Source: Pseudodesulfovibrio profundus (lineage in GTDB: Bacteria; Desulfobacterota; Desulfovibrionia; Desulfovibrionales; Desulfovibrionaceae). Taken from it: 64,000 bases of DNA. A program made the position numbers and the translations under genes. A model generated the notes under the pieces. That model ran no database searches. It had not been told where the DNA came from and worked only from the letters and a program-made list of their open reading frames with translations. Positions 1 through 9,508 of the stretch are shown here, piece by piece (position 1 is the stretch's first letter; each line of letters begins with the position of its first letter). The stretch lies in NCBI RefSeq assembly GCF_900217235.1, contig NZ_LT907975.1, positions 2,207,001 through 2,271,000 of the forward strand, read 5' to 3'.

Positions 1-496
1 GAGTAAATATGAGCGGCATGATCTTTTCAACATCCGGATGCTTTTCATCGATGAGTTTGTCCTCATCGCACTTCACATCCATGATTTCACCAACGAACAT
101 GGTATGGACGCCCACCTCATATGAATGGATGAGTCGGCACTCCACCACCAGAGGGAACTCATCGATATAGGGAGCATTAACGACATCGCTTTTGACAGCT
201 GTCAAACCGGCGCGCTCGAATTTGTCTTCCTTTCTGCCGGAGACCATGCCGAGGTAATCCGCTTCAGCAGCCATATCCTTATGACAGATGGAGACGGTGA
301 ACGCCTTGTGTTTCAAGACACCGGTGAAGGTGTGTCGATTGGACCGCACTGAAACAGTGAGGCACGGCGGCTGGGAACTGGCTATGCCGCCCCATGCTGC
401 AATCATGGAATTGGCCTTGCCGTCTTCATCATATGAACTGACAGCCCAAACCGGAGCCGGTTGGGCCAGGGTCTTTGCTCCGAGTGAACGTTTCAT
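1..496 (-). CDS. Flavoredoxin-like flavin reductase (3' end cut by window edge)
   Basis: Flavin reductase-like FMN-binding protein, most like the Desulfovibrio flavoredoxin family (FMN electron carrier linked to thiosulfate reduction). The start ATG at 494-496 follows a good AAGGAG ribosome site. The N-terminus MKRSLGAKT, the AAWGGI segment with PPC around residues 30-45, and the SGR.EDKFE segment near residue 90 are typical of the family. About 165 codons are visible; the C-terminus lies beyond the left edge. The family match is recognised by eye; the physiological role is inference. Confidence 0.8.
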   Translation of the reverse strand, partial: MKRSLGAKTLAQPAPVWAVSSYDEDGKANSMIAAWGGIASSQPPCLTVSVRSNRHTFTGVLKHKAFTVSICHKDMAAEADYLGMVSGRKEDKFERAGLTAVKSDVVNAPYIDEFPLVVECRLIHSYEVGVHTMFVGEIMDVKCDEDKLIDEKHPDVEKIMPLIFT

Positions 497-559
497 TTTT
501 ACTGCTCCTTGTTTGTCTCTGTCGATACTAATGCAATCAGGGGTAAAAGCCAACGATTG

Positions 560-1615
560 CTACATCTCCGGTATTTGCACACCCAATAACTCCACTGCCG
601 ATTCCGCTATGTCATTGCAGTACTGGCACTGAGAACAGTTGGACTGGCACCGGCCAACGCGGTGAACAAAGTCGGCGGGGATGCGTTCATTATGAATGTG
701 AACATGCCCGGACAGATCGCCCATGGCGTCCATGATATCCAGCAGGTTTCCGTCATATTGTCCGTTGGCGTATGCGGAGAAGGCAGTCATGAGAAATTTC
801 GTCCCCTTGTTTCGGCCGCAGAGTTTGATGCCATCAACGTATGGGGCGTAGTGATCCATGTCCTCGGGCCGGATGAACGGGGATACGAGAAACGACTCGG
901 GGTGCTGGAGAAATCGGCGGATACATCCGTACTCCCGGTTGATGTCAAAGGTTCGGTCGTCACACAGCTTCTGATTGACCATGGCGATATGCGCATTGTG
1001 TGTGGGCTTGTACGGGCAGTGGTGTAGGCACCCTTCGTTGGCTATCAGGTGGATCTTGATGTCCGGAAGGCTGCGCCGAAGGGCATCCACCGTGGGTTCA
1101 AGTCTTTCGAAATCCCGGTTCAGGTTGCGGTCTAGCACCAGCTTTGACGGCGGACAAAAAGGTGTATCTCGAATCATTTCAAGCATGGCATACACGCGCC
1201 CGGGCGAATCGAGCTGTGCATTGACGGTCGGAATAGCCTCAAGACGGGCAGCCAGTTGCGGTGCATGGTCTCCCAGTGCTTGAAGGTAATAGGGGTCACC
1301 GAAAATGAGACCCTGGATGCCGGCTTCATCAGCCAGCATGGTCAGTCGGTCTGCGGCCTGAGTGAGGTGCTTTGCATCAAAGTAGCGCTGGGGATCATGG
1401 AGTCGACTGTTGAGCAGAACAAATCGCTGCGTGCTGCCCAACTTGTTCAATCCGGCGATAATAGACTGCGGTTTGTGGGTCTCCATGCGCTGTCGCGCAT
1501 CACACAGAGCCGGATCATAGAGGCTGAAGTGGACGGACGTGAGCCTCTCTACATTGCGGGCGAGGAAGTCGACATACTCCTCGTCAGGAACGAAAGGAAC
1601 ATCCAGCTTGAGCAT
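560..1615 (-). CDS. Peptidase U32-like protein with C-terminal Cys cluster
   Basis: 351 aa. The segment NEGCLHHCPYK (about residues 195-205) and the IKLCGRN stretch resemble U32-family (YhbU/collagenase-like) TIM-barrel proteins, and the C-terminus carries a Cys cluster (RCQSNCSQCQYC) that could bind a metal or Fe-S centre. Members of this family act in RNA or cofactor hydroxylation rather than true proteolysis in several studied cases; the function here is not known. The start overlaps the stop of the upstream hydrolase gene (TAATG), which implies translational coupling. Confidence 0.6.
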   Translation of the reverse strand: MLKLDVPFVPDEEYVDFLARNVERLTSVHFSLYDPALCDARQRMETHKPQSIIAGLNKLGSTQRFVLLNSRLHDPQRYFDAKHLTQAADRLTMLADEAGIQGLIFGDPYYLQALGDHAPQLAARLEAIPTVNAQLDSPGRVYAMLEMIRDTPFCPPSKLVLDRNLNRDFERLEPTVDALRRSLPDIKIHLIANEGCLHHCPYKPTHNAHIAMVNQKLCDDRTFDINREYGCIRRFLQHPESFLVSPFIRPEDMDHYAPYVDGIKLCGRNKGTKFLMTAFSAYANGQYDGNLLDIMDAMGDLSGHVHIHNERIPADFVHRVGRCQSNCSQCQYCNDIAESAVELLGVQIPEM

Positions 1616-2301
1616 TACCTGCCGCCTTTTGCGAAGATGGCCGTGGGTTCAATCCAATCCGGGCGAGGCTGGTAGAAAAGCCCATGCCCTTTGCCGGTCT
1701 TGATGCGCTGCTCCCGAAATTGCAGTCCCTTGCCCGAGGCCTGTTCGATGGCCGGACGACAAGAACCAGCCTCAATGTCACTGCTGGCGTACAAGGAGAG
1801 TATGCGACCGGTCAGTCTGCTTCCTCTTTTCCGCTTGAGAAATTGGTCAAAGGCAAATCCTTTGGCATTGGAACCGCATCCTGCCATCACCACATAGCCG
1901 ACACCGGGATCATTGAGCGATGAGGCCACCAGGAGAGCGATGAAGCCGCCTTTGGAAAAACCGGCCACCGTAATATTTGAAGAAGGAACGCCGGCCGCCT
2001 TGAGTTGGCGGATGCGCATGGAAATCTTGGCAGCGTATTGTGTTGCGTCCACTTTGGGCCGCAGTTCCTCGATGACGGTCAACCCTCGATCTTCAAAGTG
2101 GCTGATGATTCGATCATAGGCGTAGACACCGTATCGGGTGCTGGAAGCGTTCTTGCCCTGTGTCTCGACATTTTCATCGTGGAGATAGAACAGGTATTTG
2201 TTTGTAGGGGCCGCTTCGCGCAGGGCAACATCGAAACTGGCGGCAATGGTGGCATTCGGAAGGGCCAGAATGAATGTAGCGAGAATCAGGAATCGGAACA
2301 T
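1615..2301 (-). CDS. Secreted alpha/beta-hydrolase-like protein
   Basis: 228 aa with a clear N-terminal signal peptide (hydrophobic residues 4-20, ending ATIAAS). GFSKGG near residue 113 looks like a nucleophile elbow (GxSxG) and GKGHGLFY near the C-terminus supplies a candidate catalytic His. Probably periplasmic. Substrate unknown. It is the first gene of a two-gene unit with the U32-like gene (1-base overlap). The start ATG follows GGAGAG. Confidence 0.6.
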   Translation of the reverse strand: MFRFLILATFILALPNATIAASFDVALREAAPTNKYLFYLHDENVETQGKNASSTRYGVYAYDRIISHFEDRGLTVIEELRPKVDATQYAAKISMRIRQLKAAGVPSSNITVAGFSKGGFIALLVASSLNDPGVGYVVMAGCGSNAKGFAFDQFLKRKRGSRLTGRILSLYASSDIEAGSCRPAIEQASGKGLQFREQRIKTGKGHGLFYQPRPDWIEPTAIFAKGGR

Positions 2302-2426
2302 GGTCTCTCCGTGGTTGTCTTATGAATACACGGTAGCGCGTGGCAAGGGGAAGAGTAAAGAGGTGGAAGAAAAAGAAAGAGAGCTGAGCCGTCCTGAAAT
2401 AGGTTGACGGTTTTTGAAGGTTTCAA

Positions 2427-3257
2427 TCAGGCTGTGGGGCTAGCCCCACAGCCTGATTCGTGTACATCGTTTGGCGTTCTCATTCCTAGGCTGAGATGTG
2501 GCCGTTGTGAATTGTATATCTCAACGGATTCCCTCACCAGGGTATTGAGCTCTGCAAAGTCGTTGCATTTGGTGACCATGAACTCTTGCTTCAGAATTCC
2601 ATTCATCCGTTCCGCCAAGGCATTTTGATAGCAGTCATAGCCATCTGTCATGGAAGGAACCATGCCGGATTCCTGGAGTTTTCTCTGGTAGACCGAAGAA
2701 GCGTATTGGAGTCCTCGATCTGAATGGTGAATTGTATTCACCCTCCTTCGCTTGTTTTCAACTGCCGCGTCCAGCGCTTTGGTTGTGCTTTCCGCACTGA
2801 GATCCCGGCTCACGTTGTATCCCATTATCTTCCGGCTGAATGCATCTGTCACCAGCGACAGATAGCATGTTTGCTCACGTGTATTCACGTAGGTAATGTC
2901 GCTTACGAACACCTGCTCAGGACATCTCGGTTGAACATCTTTCAACAAGTTGGGATGCTTTTTTAGCCAATGCTTCGAGTTGGTTGTCTTTGTATAGTTT
3001 TTCCGTCGCTTGATGAGCATATGCTCTCGCCGCAGCAGGGAAAACAACCCATCACGTCCGAGCCTGATTCCCTTTGCGGAAAATGCGTCCTTCAACAGGT
3101 GGTACAGCTTTCGAGTCCCAAGGCGGGGCATCCTGGTCCGCACGTTCAGGACCATGGCCTTTGCCTCCTGATACATGGCTTCCCGTGCATCATGGCGCTT
3201 TTCAGCCTGATACACGGACTGCCGACTGACCCCGAGCTGCCTGCAACAAGCAGACAA
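2427..3257 (-). CDS. IS3-family transposase OrfB (DDE integrase core)
   Basis: 276 aa as an independent ORF starting at a TTG. The rve/DDE core is visible: VSDITYV (first D), HHSDRGLQYAS (second D) and NALAERMNGILKQEF (E). The reading frame stays open upstream into the end of orfA in the -1 frame, so the active enzyme is probably an OrfAB fusion made by frameshifting. The catalytic residues are intact, so it could be active. Confidence 0.9.
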   Translation of the reverse strand: MSACCRQLGVSRQSVYQAEKRHDAREAMYQEAKAMVLNVRTRMPRLGTRKLYHLLKDAFSAKGIRLGRDGLFSLLRREHMLIKRRKNYTKTTNSKHWLKKHPNLLKDVQPRCPEQVFVSDITYVNTREQTCYLSLVTDAFSRKIMGYNVSRDLSAESTTKALDAAVENKRRRVNTIHHSDRGLQYASSVYQRKLQESGMVPSMTDGYDCYQNALAERMNGILKQEFMVTKCNDFAELNTLVRESVEIYNSQRPHLSLGMRTPNDVHESGCGASPTA

Positions 3258-3259
3258 GC

Positions 3260-3658
3260 TTATTTGTCTTTCTCTCTGAAGACTTCGTGCAGCTCGGGGG
3301 TAAGCTTTTTTCTTATAGAAGTCCCAAACTCGCGGTCGGAAATCTCAATCATTTTATTGAGAAGCGCGGTCTTGATCTTTTCTTCCTCAAGCTCTTTCTC
3401 CAGCCGTTTGATCTTCTGGACCGGTGTTTCTCTGGCTTTTGGGTCTTTTCGGGAATGTACCATGGACTTGCTCCAATCAAGGGTGCCGTGCTTCCTGAGC
3501 CACTTCAGCACAGTGCTTCGCCCTTGAATACCATAAAGAGCCTGAGCCTGCTTGTACGTCATCTCGCCCTTTTCCACCTGTGCCACAACCGACAATTTAA
3601 AGGCCATCGTGTAATCGCGTTGGGTGCGTCTAACTCGCTGTTTGGATTTGTCTTCCAT
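3260..3658 (-). CDS. IS3-family transposase OrfA
   Basis: 132 aa with an N-terminal helix-turn-helix of the Tnp_1/IS3 OrfA type (about residues 12-60) and a C-terminal leucine-rich coiled coil (KRLEKELEEEKIKTALLNKM). It binds the element ends and is normally fused to OrfB by programmed -1 frameshifting near its stop. The start follows GAGGACC, about 10 bases before the ATG. Confidence 0.9.
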   Translation of the reverse strand: MEDKSKQRVRRTQRDYTMAFKLSVVAQVEKGEMTYKQAQALYGIQGRSTVLKWLRKHGTLDWSKSMVHSRKDPKARETPVQKIKRLEKELEEEKIKTALLNKMIEISDREFGTSIRKKLTPELHEVFREKDK

Positions 3659-3704
3659 AAATAGGTCCTCTGGGTGTCAACCTATTTCAGGACGGGACAT
3701 TGAA

Positions 3705-3734
3705 ATAAAAAAGGCCGCATCAATTGATGCGGCC
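3705..3734 (-). terminator. Rho-independent terminator of the chemoreceptor gene
   Basis: Perfect 11-bp palindromic stem at 3713-3734 (GGCCGCATCAA and its complement), followed on the minus strand by a run of seven to eight T. It lies just after the stop of the gene at 3757. Confidence 0.85.
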
Positions 3735-3756
3735 CTTATCATATTTTGTTGGCTAT

Positions 3757-5796
3757 CTAGAACTTTTCGAACTCATCGTCGTCCATGTCGAGGTCCAGCC
3801 CCGATGCGCCCGAAGGTGCATGCTGCTGGGGGGCGGGAGCCGGCCGGCCTTGCGGAAGCGCACCTTTCGGCTTGCTTCTGGCCACCACTTTGGACCGTTT
3901 GACAGGGGTACCCGTGTGGTCCGTCTTGAAGAACGACATGGTCTGGGCAAGCATCTGTGCCTGCGCGGACAGTTCCTCGGAAGTGGACGCCATTTCTTCT
4001 GATGAGGATGCGTTGGACTGAATCTGTTGGTCCAACTGGCCGATGGCGGTGCTGATTTCAGACACGCTCTTGTCCTGCTCCATGCAACTGGTGGCAATCT
4101 CCTGGATCAGTTCCGCAGTCTTACCGATTTGCGGGACCAGCTCCTGAAGCATGTTTCCTGCGCGGTCAGCCACGCCGATGGATGCATCGGAAAGGTCGCC
4201 GATCTCTTCCGCTGCCTGTCCACTTCGTTCAGCCAGCTTGCGTACTTCAGCGGCAACAACGGCAAATCCCTTGCCGTGTTCACCGGCTCGCGCGGCCTCA
4301 ATGGCGGCGTTGAGTGCAAGCAGGTTGGTCTGTCTGGCGATTTCCTGAATGATGGTGATGCGCTCGGCAATGGAGCGCAGTGCGTCCATTGCTTCGGTAA
4401 CGGCTTCACCGCTGTCCTTGGCCCCACGGGCGGCCTGAGTGGCGATGCTTTCCGTCTGTTTTGCGTTGTCGGCATTGCTGCGGACTCCGGCGCTCATTTC
4501 TTCCATGGAGGCAGACACTTGCTCGATAGCTGCGGCCTGCTCGGTAACAGACTGGGAAAGGGTTTCGGCGGATGCCGACAATTCTTCACTGCCTGCCGAG
4601 ACACTCTCCGTTGCCTCATTGACGTTGGTGACAACCTTGTTCAGCTGGTCTGCCATGGAGGTAAGCGATCCGGCCAGTTGTCCCACTTCATCGTTTTGCT
4701 TCAGGTCGATGCTGGCGCGAAGATCACCACCGGACACCACGTTGGCAAACTCAATGCCTCGATGCAGCGGTCTGATGATACCTCGGGCGATGAGCCATGC
4801 CAGGAAAATACCCAGAATGATGGCTACGAGGCTGAAGACGATAACACCGGTAAGCGTTTTGTCCGCTTCGGCAAGCATCTGCTCATCGGTCATGATGTTT
4901 TGGGAAATGAGCTCAGTCGCATTGTTCAGGAGATCCTGAACCGAGCTCAGGGCGGGCATGGTGACGGTGGTGTAAACCGCCTTGGCCTCATCGTATCCCC
5001 TCTGTCGGTCATCATTGAGCTGAATGACTCCGTCAATGGCAGCAAGTGTTTCATGGGCCAGGGTGTCCGTCGTGTCACGGAAATAATCACCTGCTTCGCT
5101 GCGATTGAAATTGCCAAGGAGTTGGTTGATCTCTTTGGCTGAGTTGTGCAGCTTCTCGTGCGGCTCGTATATAGCCTTGATGGCCGCGGCAAGCTCCGGG
5201 TCGTCCTGCATTCTCTTGCGGGTATCATCGGAATAGAGCCTCTTGCCGAGTCCGCATTTGTGGGGATCGGTCTGGACACCGGTCACCGTCGCCTGAGGGT
5301 CGATGAGGGCATCTTTGATCTGTCCCATCCAGTTCAGGTGGTCGAGTTTTTTATCTCGAAGAAATCCGGCCAGTTCAACATCAGCAGGAGCATATTTTTT
5401 GCTGATGGTAACGGCTGACTGGTGGAGCGTGTTGTGGTGCTTCTCGATTTCATTCATCAAAGGTTTGATCGAGGGAACCAGCATTTCGGCATGCGAACGC
5501 TTGTCACTATAGTACCACTTACCGAACGCGCATTTGTGGGGATCTGTCTGAACGTTGAGCGTATGAACCGAACTGTCGGCCAGTAGCTCGTTGATTTTTT
5601 CAGCCCATTTGAGGTGATCAACAACTTTTTGCGTGAAATTGCCTCGCAATTTGTTGCCGTCAATTACCTCTTCAGCATCAGCCACAATGCCGTCTATGCC
5701 ATAGATTGCCCATCCCCCGAGCAATGTCAGCAGCAATAGAACGGTTCCAAATCCGATGCCGAACTTAAAACACAGTTTGCAGTCTTTCCAACCCAT
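3757..5796 (-). CDS. Methyl-accepting chemotaxis protein with two CZB zinc-binding domains
   Basis: 679 aa. The first membrane helix is at about residues 10-32 and the second at about 310-335, followed by HAMP and the coiled-coil signalling domain. The conserved hairpin tip is [18 protein letters not shown]. The sensory part holds two CZB-type modules, HLKW...[10 protein letters not shown] (residues 61-97) and HLNW...[10 protein letters not shown] (about 153-188), whose His/Cys residues bind zinc in known CZB proteins. The acidic C-terminal tail ([10 protein letters not shown]) could serve as an adaptation-enzyme tether. RBS GGGGAGAGG precedes the ATG. Confidence 0.92.
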   Translation of the reverse strand: MGWKDCKLCFKFGIGFGTVLLLLTLLGGWAIYGIDGIVADAEEVIDGNKLRGNFTQKVVDHLKWAEKINELLADSSVHTLNVQTDPHKCAFGKWYYSDKRSHAEMLVPSIKPLMNEIEKHHNTLHQSAVTISKKYAPADVELAGFLRDKKLDHLNWMGQIKDALIDPQATVTGVQTDPHKCGLGKRLYSDDTRKRMQDDPELAAAIKAIYEPHEKLHNSAKEINQLLGNFNRSEAGDYFRDTTDTLAHETLAAIDGVIQLNDDRQRGYDEAKAVYTTVTMPALSSVQDLLNNATELISQNIMTDEQMLAEADKTLTGVIVFSLVAIILGIFLAWLIARGIIRPLHRGIEFANVVSGGDLRASIDLKQNDEVGQLAGSLTSMADQLNKVVTNVNEATESVSAGSEELSASAETLSQSVTEQAAAIEQVSASMEEMSAGVRSNADNAKQTESIATQAARGAKDSGEAVTEAMDALRSIAERITIIQEIARQTNLLALNAAIEAARAGEHGKGFAVVAAEVRKLAERSGQAAEEIGDLSDASIGVADRAGNMLQELVPQIGKTAELIQEIATSCMEQDKSVSEISTAIGQLDQQIQSNASSSEEMASTSEELSAQAQMLAQTMSFFKTDHTGTPVKRSKVVARSKPKGALPQGRPAPAPQQHAPSGASGLDLDMDDDEFEKF

Positions 5797-6048
5797 GATC
5801 CTCTCCCCTTGAAACGCATTATGCCGCCTTAGTAAATACCCTCCCCACGAAGATACTGTTCGATTAATGAGCTATTACAGAATATTGAGCTATTATAATT
5901 ATACGTGGGACTATAACGCAGCCGGCAATGGTAAACAGTACCCTACTAAAAAGTAGGGAATTTGCTCAGAAATAAAGGGATGTGTCAAGATTTGTTCGTC
6001 TGACGACTATAGACTCAGTGTATTATAAGACGGCTATCTATTGATAAT
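5797..6048. other. Intergenic leader with a CCCTACT hairpin
   Basis: A 252-base A+T-rich region upstream of the chemoreceptor gene. It holds a 7-bp stem with 4-nt loop at 5941-5958 (CCCTACT...AGTAGGG) and a repeated GAGCTATTA motif near 5870-5895. The hairpin lacks a T-run on the minus strand, so it may be an operator or mRNA leader structure rather than a terminator. Confidence 0.4.
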
Positions 6049-7314
6049 TCAAGTAAGAATGTCCTGGGATGCGTTCCTGAACATTTTGAAATCACGAAGA
6101 GCTTTGGCCTGTGCAATGGTGCGTACCGCATTCAGTTCGTCAAAATTGTCCAAAAGCAGGCCGACGATATCACTGTCCAATGATCTGGACTTGGACAACG
6201 AGGTCATGACTGAACGTGCTTCCTCCGGTGTCATTCCCTCTCTGTATGGCCGATCTTCGGTAATGGCTGTGTATACATCGGCCACAGCCATGATGCGGCT
6301 TCCGAGGCTTAGCGCCTCTTCCTTCAGTCCATAGGGATACCCTTTGCCATTGAGTCGTTCGTGGTGCTGACATGCCCAGTCCGATATTTCCCCCAGGCCT
6401 GAGATGGACTTGAGGATCTGTTCTCCCACCTGGACGTGATGTTGAACATGGTTGAATTCAATGGGCTTCAGTTTGCCCGGCTTGTCGAGTAGAGAGAGGG
6501 GAAGCGCAATTTTCCCTATATCATGCAGGTTCCCGGCAAGTCGCATTCGCAGTGTTTCAGCTTCATCCATTCCGGCCAGCTTCGCCAGTTGGGTCGCGGT
6601 TTCGGCTACTCCCTGAGAGTGGGTGGCCGTGTGGCGGCTCCGGAAATCAATGACATAGGAGAATAGACGCGAAAAATCGATCAACTGTTCTTCGGGGATG
6701 TGACGGTCATTGAAGAGCCCGTCGGCCATTTCACGCATCTGGATGGTCTCGTCCCGAACGCTTTCCCAGAAGGCAGGGGAGGCCGAAACATCCATAAAGG
6801 CTTCGATGGCCTGTTCGTTATAGAAAAGAGGGGAGTAATTGCCGATGATGTCCCTGATTTTGTCTCGGGTGAATGCTCTGGCGCCTACCTTGGAGAGGAT
6901 ATCAACACGGTCCATGAGGTTGACGATATTGGACAGAAGCAACATCTCCGAATCCGCTTCCTCATGACGGGTTTGCAGCTCATGCCAGGGAGTGTGGTGG
7001 TTGCGGATGATCTGCGCAGCTCGAAGCAGGGCCGGGTGTCCTTTCAGGAGTCGGTACCCGGCAACAGAGTGTTCTGTGAGGTCAGCATCAAAATCGAGTG
7101 CGTTGAGATCGAGGTCCAGGGAGAATGCACCTATGTCATGAAGGAGTGCAGCGATCAACAGATCGGTGTAACTGCAACTGTCGATACCTATTTCCCGCGC
7201 CATGGGAATGCAGGAAACCGCCACGCGCCTGTGATGACCTGTAACCGTCTGGCTAACGTAATCCAGAGCCCCGGACACGCCGACGACAAGGTCGAGCAAA
7301 GAGACATTAATCAT
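6049..7314 (-). CDS. HD-GYP domain protein (cyclic-di-GMP phosphodiesterase-like)
   Basis: 421 aa. The N-terminal half has an HD-type helical region (LLHDIGAFSLD, about residue 57). The C-terminal HD-GYP domain has HTATHS, GNLHDIGKIALP, HHVQVGE and HHERLNGKGYP, with the metal ligands and the GYP signature all present. HD-GYP enzymes hydrolyse cyclic di-GMP and affect motility and biofilm, which fits the neighbouring chemoreceptor. No membrane segment is seen, so it is probably cytoplasmic. Confidence 0.88.
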   Translation of the reverse strand: MINVSLLDLVVGVSGALDYVSQTVTGHHRRVAVSCIPMAREIGIDSCSYTDLLIAALLHDIGAFSLDLDLNALDFDADLTEHSVAGYRLLKGHPALLRAAQIIRNHHTPWHELQTRHEEADSEMLLLSNIVNLMDRVDILSKVGARAFTRDKIRDIIGNYSPLFYNEQAIEAFMDVSASPAFWESVRDETIQMREMADGLFNDRHIPEEQLIDFSRLFSYVIDFRSRHTATHSQGVAETATQLAKLAGMDEAETLRMRLAGNLHDIGKIALPLSLLDKPGKLKPIEFNHVQHHVQVGEQILKSISGLGEISDWACQHHERLNGKGYPYGLKEEALSLGSRIMAVADVYTAITEDRPYREGMTPEEARSVMTSLSKSRSLDSDIVGLLLDNFDELNAVRTIAQAKALRDFKMFRNASQDILT

Positions 7315-7355
7315 GCTAAGTAAAATTAAAGTATATAATTATGAATAGATAAACT

Positions 7356-8623
7356 GAGACCTCTGCACGGCAAATCCCACACTTTTACTCTTTAACTATT
7401 TGATTTATTATGCTATTATTTCTCCATCCAAAGGAGGAAGGCATGGCTATTCGGCAGAAAGGACCTCGGTTGGGTGATTACTTCCTGGGGCACCGCAGAA
7501 CCAAGACCACATTTCTGGATGAGATCAACGAACTCATCGACTGGCAGCCCATCAACGCCTTTCTGTGCAAGAAGATCAGGCGCAAGGCCAACGCCGTGGG
7601 CAATCCCGCCTATCCGCCTCTGGCGATGTTCAAGATTCTGCTCTTGCAGCGTTGGTACAACCTGAGTGATCCGGGCGTGGAGCAGGCGCTGCTCGACCGG
7701 CTCTCCTTTGTCAGATTTACCGGTTTTTCCATCGAGGACGACGTGCCGGACGAGACCACCATATGCCGTTTCCGTAACGGTTTGATCCGCCTGAAGGTGC
7801 TGGACTCCTTGCTCGACATGCTTAACCGCCAGCTTGAAGGACAAGGGCTTCTTGTCCGTGAGGGAGCCGTGGTGGACGCCTCGGTAGTCGAGTCGCAGCG
7901 GCGGCCGCGCAAGGTTATCGACGTGATGCCTGAGGACCGTTCCGAGGACGCCGAAGAACAGGATGGGCCGGTGGACTGCCGGGTCAGCTATTCGGATGAC
8001 GAGGAGGCGGCCTGGCTCCGCAAGAGAAATCGGGCCTATTACGGCTACAAGCTCCATGCCGCGACGGACAGTCGAGACGGGTTTCTGCTCTGTGGTCACA
8101 TCACTCCCGCGAACCATTCGGACACGGGCGAATTCGAGCGGCTCGTGAATGGCGTCGGCCTTGATCCCGGCGCACGGGTTTATGCGGACAAGGGCTATTG
8201 CAGCGGGAAGAACCGGGACATTCTGTTTGATCGCGATTTGGAGGACGGAACCATGGACAAGACGCCTCGTGGCGGCAGGCTGACAGACTTCGAAAAGACC
8301 CGCAACCGTGACATCAGCAGCATTCGGCAAATAGTCGAGCGGGCCTTCGGCACACTCAAACGTGGCTACGCATTCTTTCGGTCCCGATACGTGGGTCGTG
8401 AGAAGGTGGAGGGAGAGTTCCACATCCTCGCCATGGCGTTCAATTTGAAAAAAGCTGTTCGACTGGCGCGAGCCTGAAGGGAGAGGTGCGTCCAAAATCC
8501 GGCATTTCGGCCAGAAATGGCAGGAAAAGGCCGGGAATGAGCCCAAGCTGGGGTGCGGTCAGAACATCAAATTGGGTGCGGAGCGCAAGGCACGGACGCG
8601 AAAAGGGGATGCGCAGAGGTCTC
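7356..8623. mobile_element. IS5-family insertion sequence
   Basis: 1268-bp element with terminal inverted repeats GAGACCTCTGC (7356-7366) and GCAGAGGTCTC (8613-8623). It is flanked by a 5-bp direct repeat AAACT at 7351-7355 and 8624-8628, consistent with a target duplication. It contains one intact transposase gene. It inserted between the HD-GYP gene start and the control element of the phage tail-tube gene. Confidence 0.92.
7443..8477 (+). CDS. IS5-family transposase
   Basis: 344 aa from the ATG at 7443 (RBS AAAGGAGG). An N-terminal DUF772-like region (NPAYPPLAMFKILLLQRWY) is followed by a DDE_Tnp_1 core with VVDASVV (first D), YADKGYCS (second D) and IRQIVERAFGTLKR (E). All catalytic residues are present, so the element looks functional. 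Confidence 0.92.
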   Translation: MAIRQKGPRLGDYFLGHRRTKTTFLDEINELIDWQPINAFLCKKIRRKANAVGNPAYPPLAMFKILLLQRWYNLSDPGVEQALLDRLSFVRFTGFSIEDDVPDETTICRFRNGLIRLKVLDSLLDMLNRQLEGQGLLVREGAVVDASVVESQRRPRKVIDVMPEDRSEDAEEQDGPVDCRVSYSDDEEAAWLRKRNRAYYGYKLHAATDSRDGFLLCGHITPANHSDTGEFERLVNGVGLDPGARVYADKGYCSGKNRDILFDRDLEDGTMDKTPRGGRLTDFEKTRNRDISSIRQIVERAFGTLKRGYAFFRSRYVGREKVEGEFHILAMAFNLKKAVRLARA

Positions 8624-8757
8624 AAACTGTGTAAAACAATTGCCGCCGAGGGCAATATATAGATAAGTGCACAGAAATAGAAGTCTCATTGTTTGCGAGA
8701 TGCGAATTTATAAACTGTTCATATGAGTGTCCATCCGACACGTGTGGTGCGTAGCTT

Positions 8758-8839
8758 TGTCAACACCTTATTCCATGCCTTTTTCCCTCTCTTGCACCCG
8801 CTCATGCCCGATGAGCGTTTTGGCAGGAACTCCATGATA
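8758..8839 (+). promoter_or_regulatory. Phage-regulon control element A (iteron array)
   Basis: Distal box TGTCAACACCTTATTCC begins at 8758. About four 11-bp-phased T/C-rich iterons run to about 8812, and a degenerate proximal box (GGAACTCCATGATA) ends at 8839. The start codon of the tail-tube gene is 47 bases further on. The same layout and 81-83 bp box spacing occurs before the capsid, portal, holin and tail tube B loci. Of the five copies this one has the most degenerate proximal box. Confidence 0.7.
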
Positions 8840-8885
8840 CCGTGTGTTCCATCCGTATCGAGGAAGGGAGAATAAAGGAGAAGCC

Positions 8886-9470
8886 ATGGCTACGAGTATT
8901 ATTGAAATCTGTAACAACGCACTGCTTGATCTTGGCGAAGATGTGATCATGTCCCTTGGCGACGGGACCAAGGCCGCAAGCCTCTGTAACCATCGTTGGG
9001 CTGCGGTACGCGATGCCGTGCTACGCGCCCATCCATGGAATTGTGCCATGAGTCAGGCGGAGCTGGCGGCCGCATCTGCCGCCCCGCTGTGGAAATGGGA
9101 GTTCCGCTACACTTTGCCGACTGACTTTCTCCGCGTGGTCCGTGTGGTCGGTCAGGACGGTTCCCCGATCACGGACTGGGAGATTCAGGGTGGAGTTGTT
9201 TTTTGTAACGAGGAGGCACCCATATTCATCAGTTATGTGCGTCGTGAGACTGACCCGAAAAAGTATGACGCACTGCTCGACGAAGCTTTGTCGGCACGGC
9301 TTGCGGCGACACTGGCGTATCCGCTTTCCGGGTCAACTTCATTGGCTCAATCCTACTGGCAGGTCTATCAGGATAAATTGGTTGAAGCCCGCGGTGTAGA
9401 CTCTCGGGAAGGAGTGCCGGATTCCCTGGCTCCCACCGGGTGGCTGGGCGCAAAAACAGGGCGACGCTAA
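8886..9470 (+). CDS. Phage tail tubular protein A (T7 gp11-like adaptor)
   Basis: 194 aa, close to the 196 aa of T7 gp11. The ATG at 8886 follows AAAGGAGAAGCC. The N-terminus EICNNALLDLGEDVI, the DGTKAA and RWAAVRDAVLRAHPWN segments (about residues 26-53) are characteristic of the podovirus head-to-tail adaptor or tail tube A. It stands alone between an IS5 element and glnD, without other phage genes beside it, and is closed by its own terminator. It is part of the dispersed virion gene set. Confidence 0.88.
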   Translation: MATSIIEICNNALLDLGEDVIMSLGDGTKAASLCNHRWAAVRDAVLRAHPWNCAMSQAELAAASAAPLWKWEFRYTLPTDFLRVVRVVGQDGSPITDWEIQGGVVFCNEEAPIFISYVRRETDPKKYDALLDEALSARLAATLAYPLSGSTSLAQSYWQVYQDKLVEARGVDSREGVPDSLAPTGWLGAKTGRR

Positions 9471-9475
9471 TCATG

Positions 9476-9502
9476 GGCCTTCGGTCATTCCGAGGGCCTT
9501 TT
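9476..9502 (+). terminator. Terminator after tail tubular protein A
   Basis: Stem GGCC..TCGG / CCGA.GGCC at 9476-9498 followed by TTTT. It isolates the single phage gene from the convergent glnD gene. Confidence 0.75.
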
Positions 9503-9508
9503 CACTTT

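Larger units (their letters stand above)
2389..3695. mobile_element. IS3-family insertion sequence
   Basis: About 1.3 kb element bounded by near-perfect inverted repeats with core GTCCTGAAATAGGTTGAC at 2391-2408 and its complement at 3676-3693. It carries orfA and orfB on the minus strand in the -1 frame relation typical of IS3 elements. I could not see an obvious target-site duplication at the ends. It lies between the hydrolase gene and the chemoreceptor terminator and does not interrupt a recognisable gene. Confidence 0.9.

Noticed and set aside
4027-5142. 371-aa plus-strand ORF
   Set aside because: Antisense shadow of the chemoreceptor coding region; no ribosome site and no family pattern.
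7416-8546. 376-aa minus-strand ORF over the IS5 element
   Set aside because: Shadow of the intact transposase; low-complexity and no start signal.
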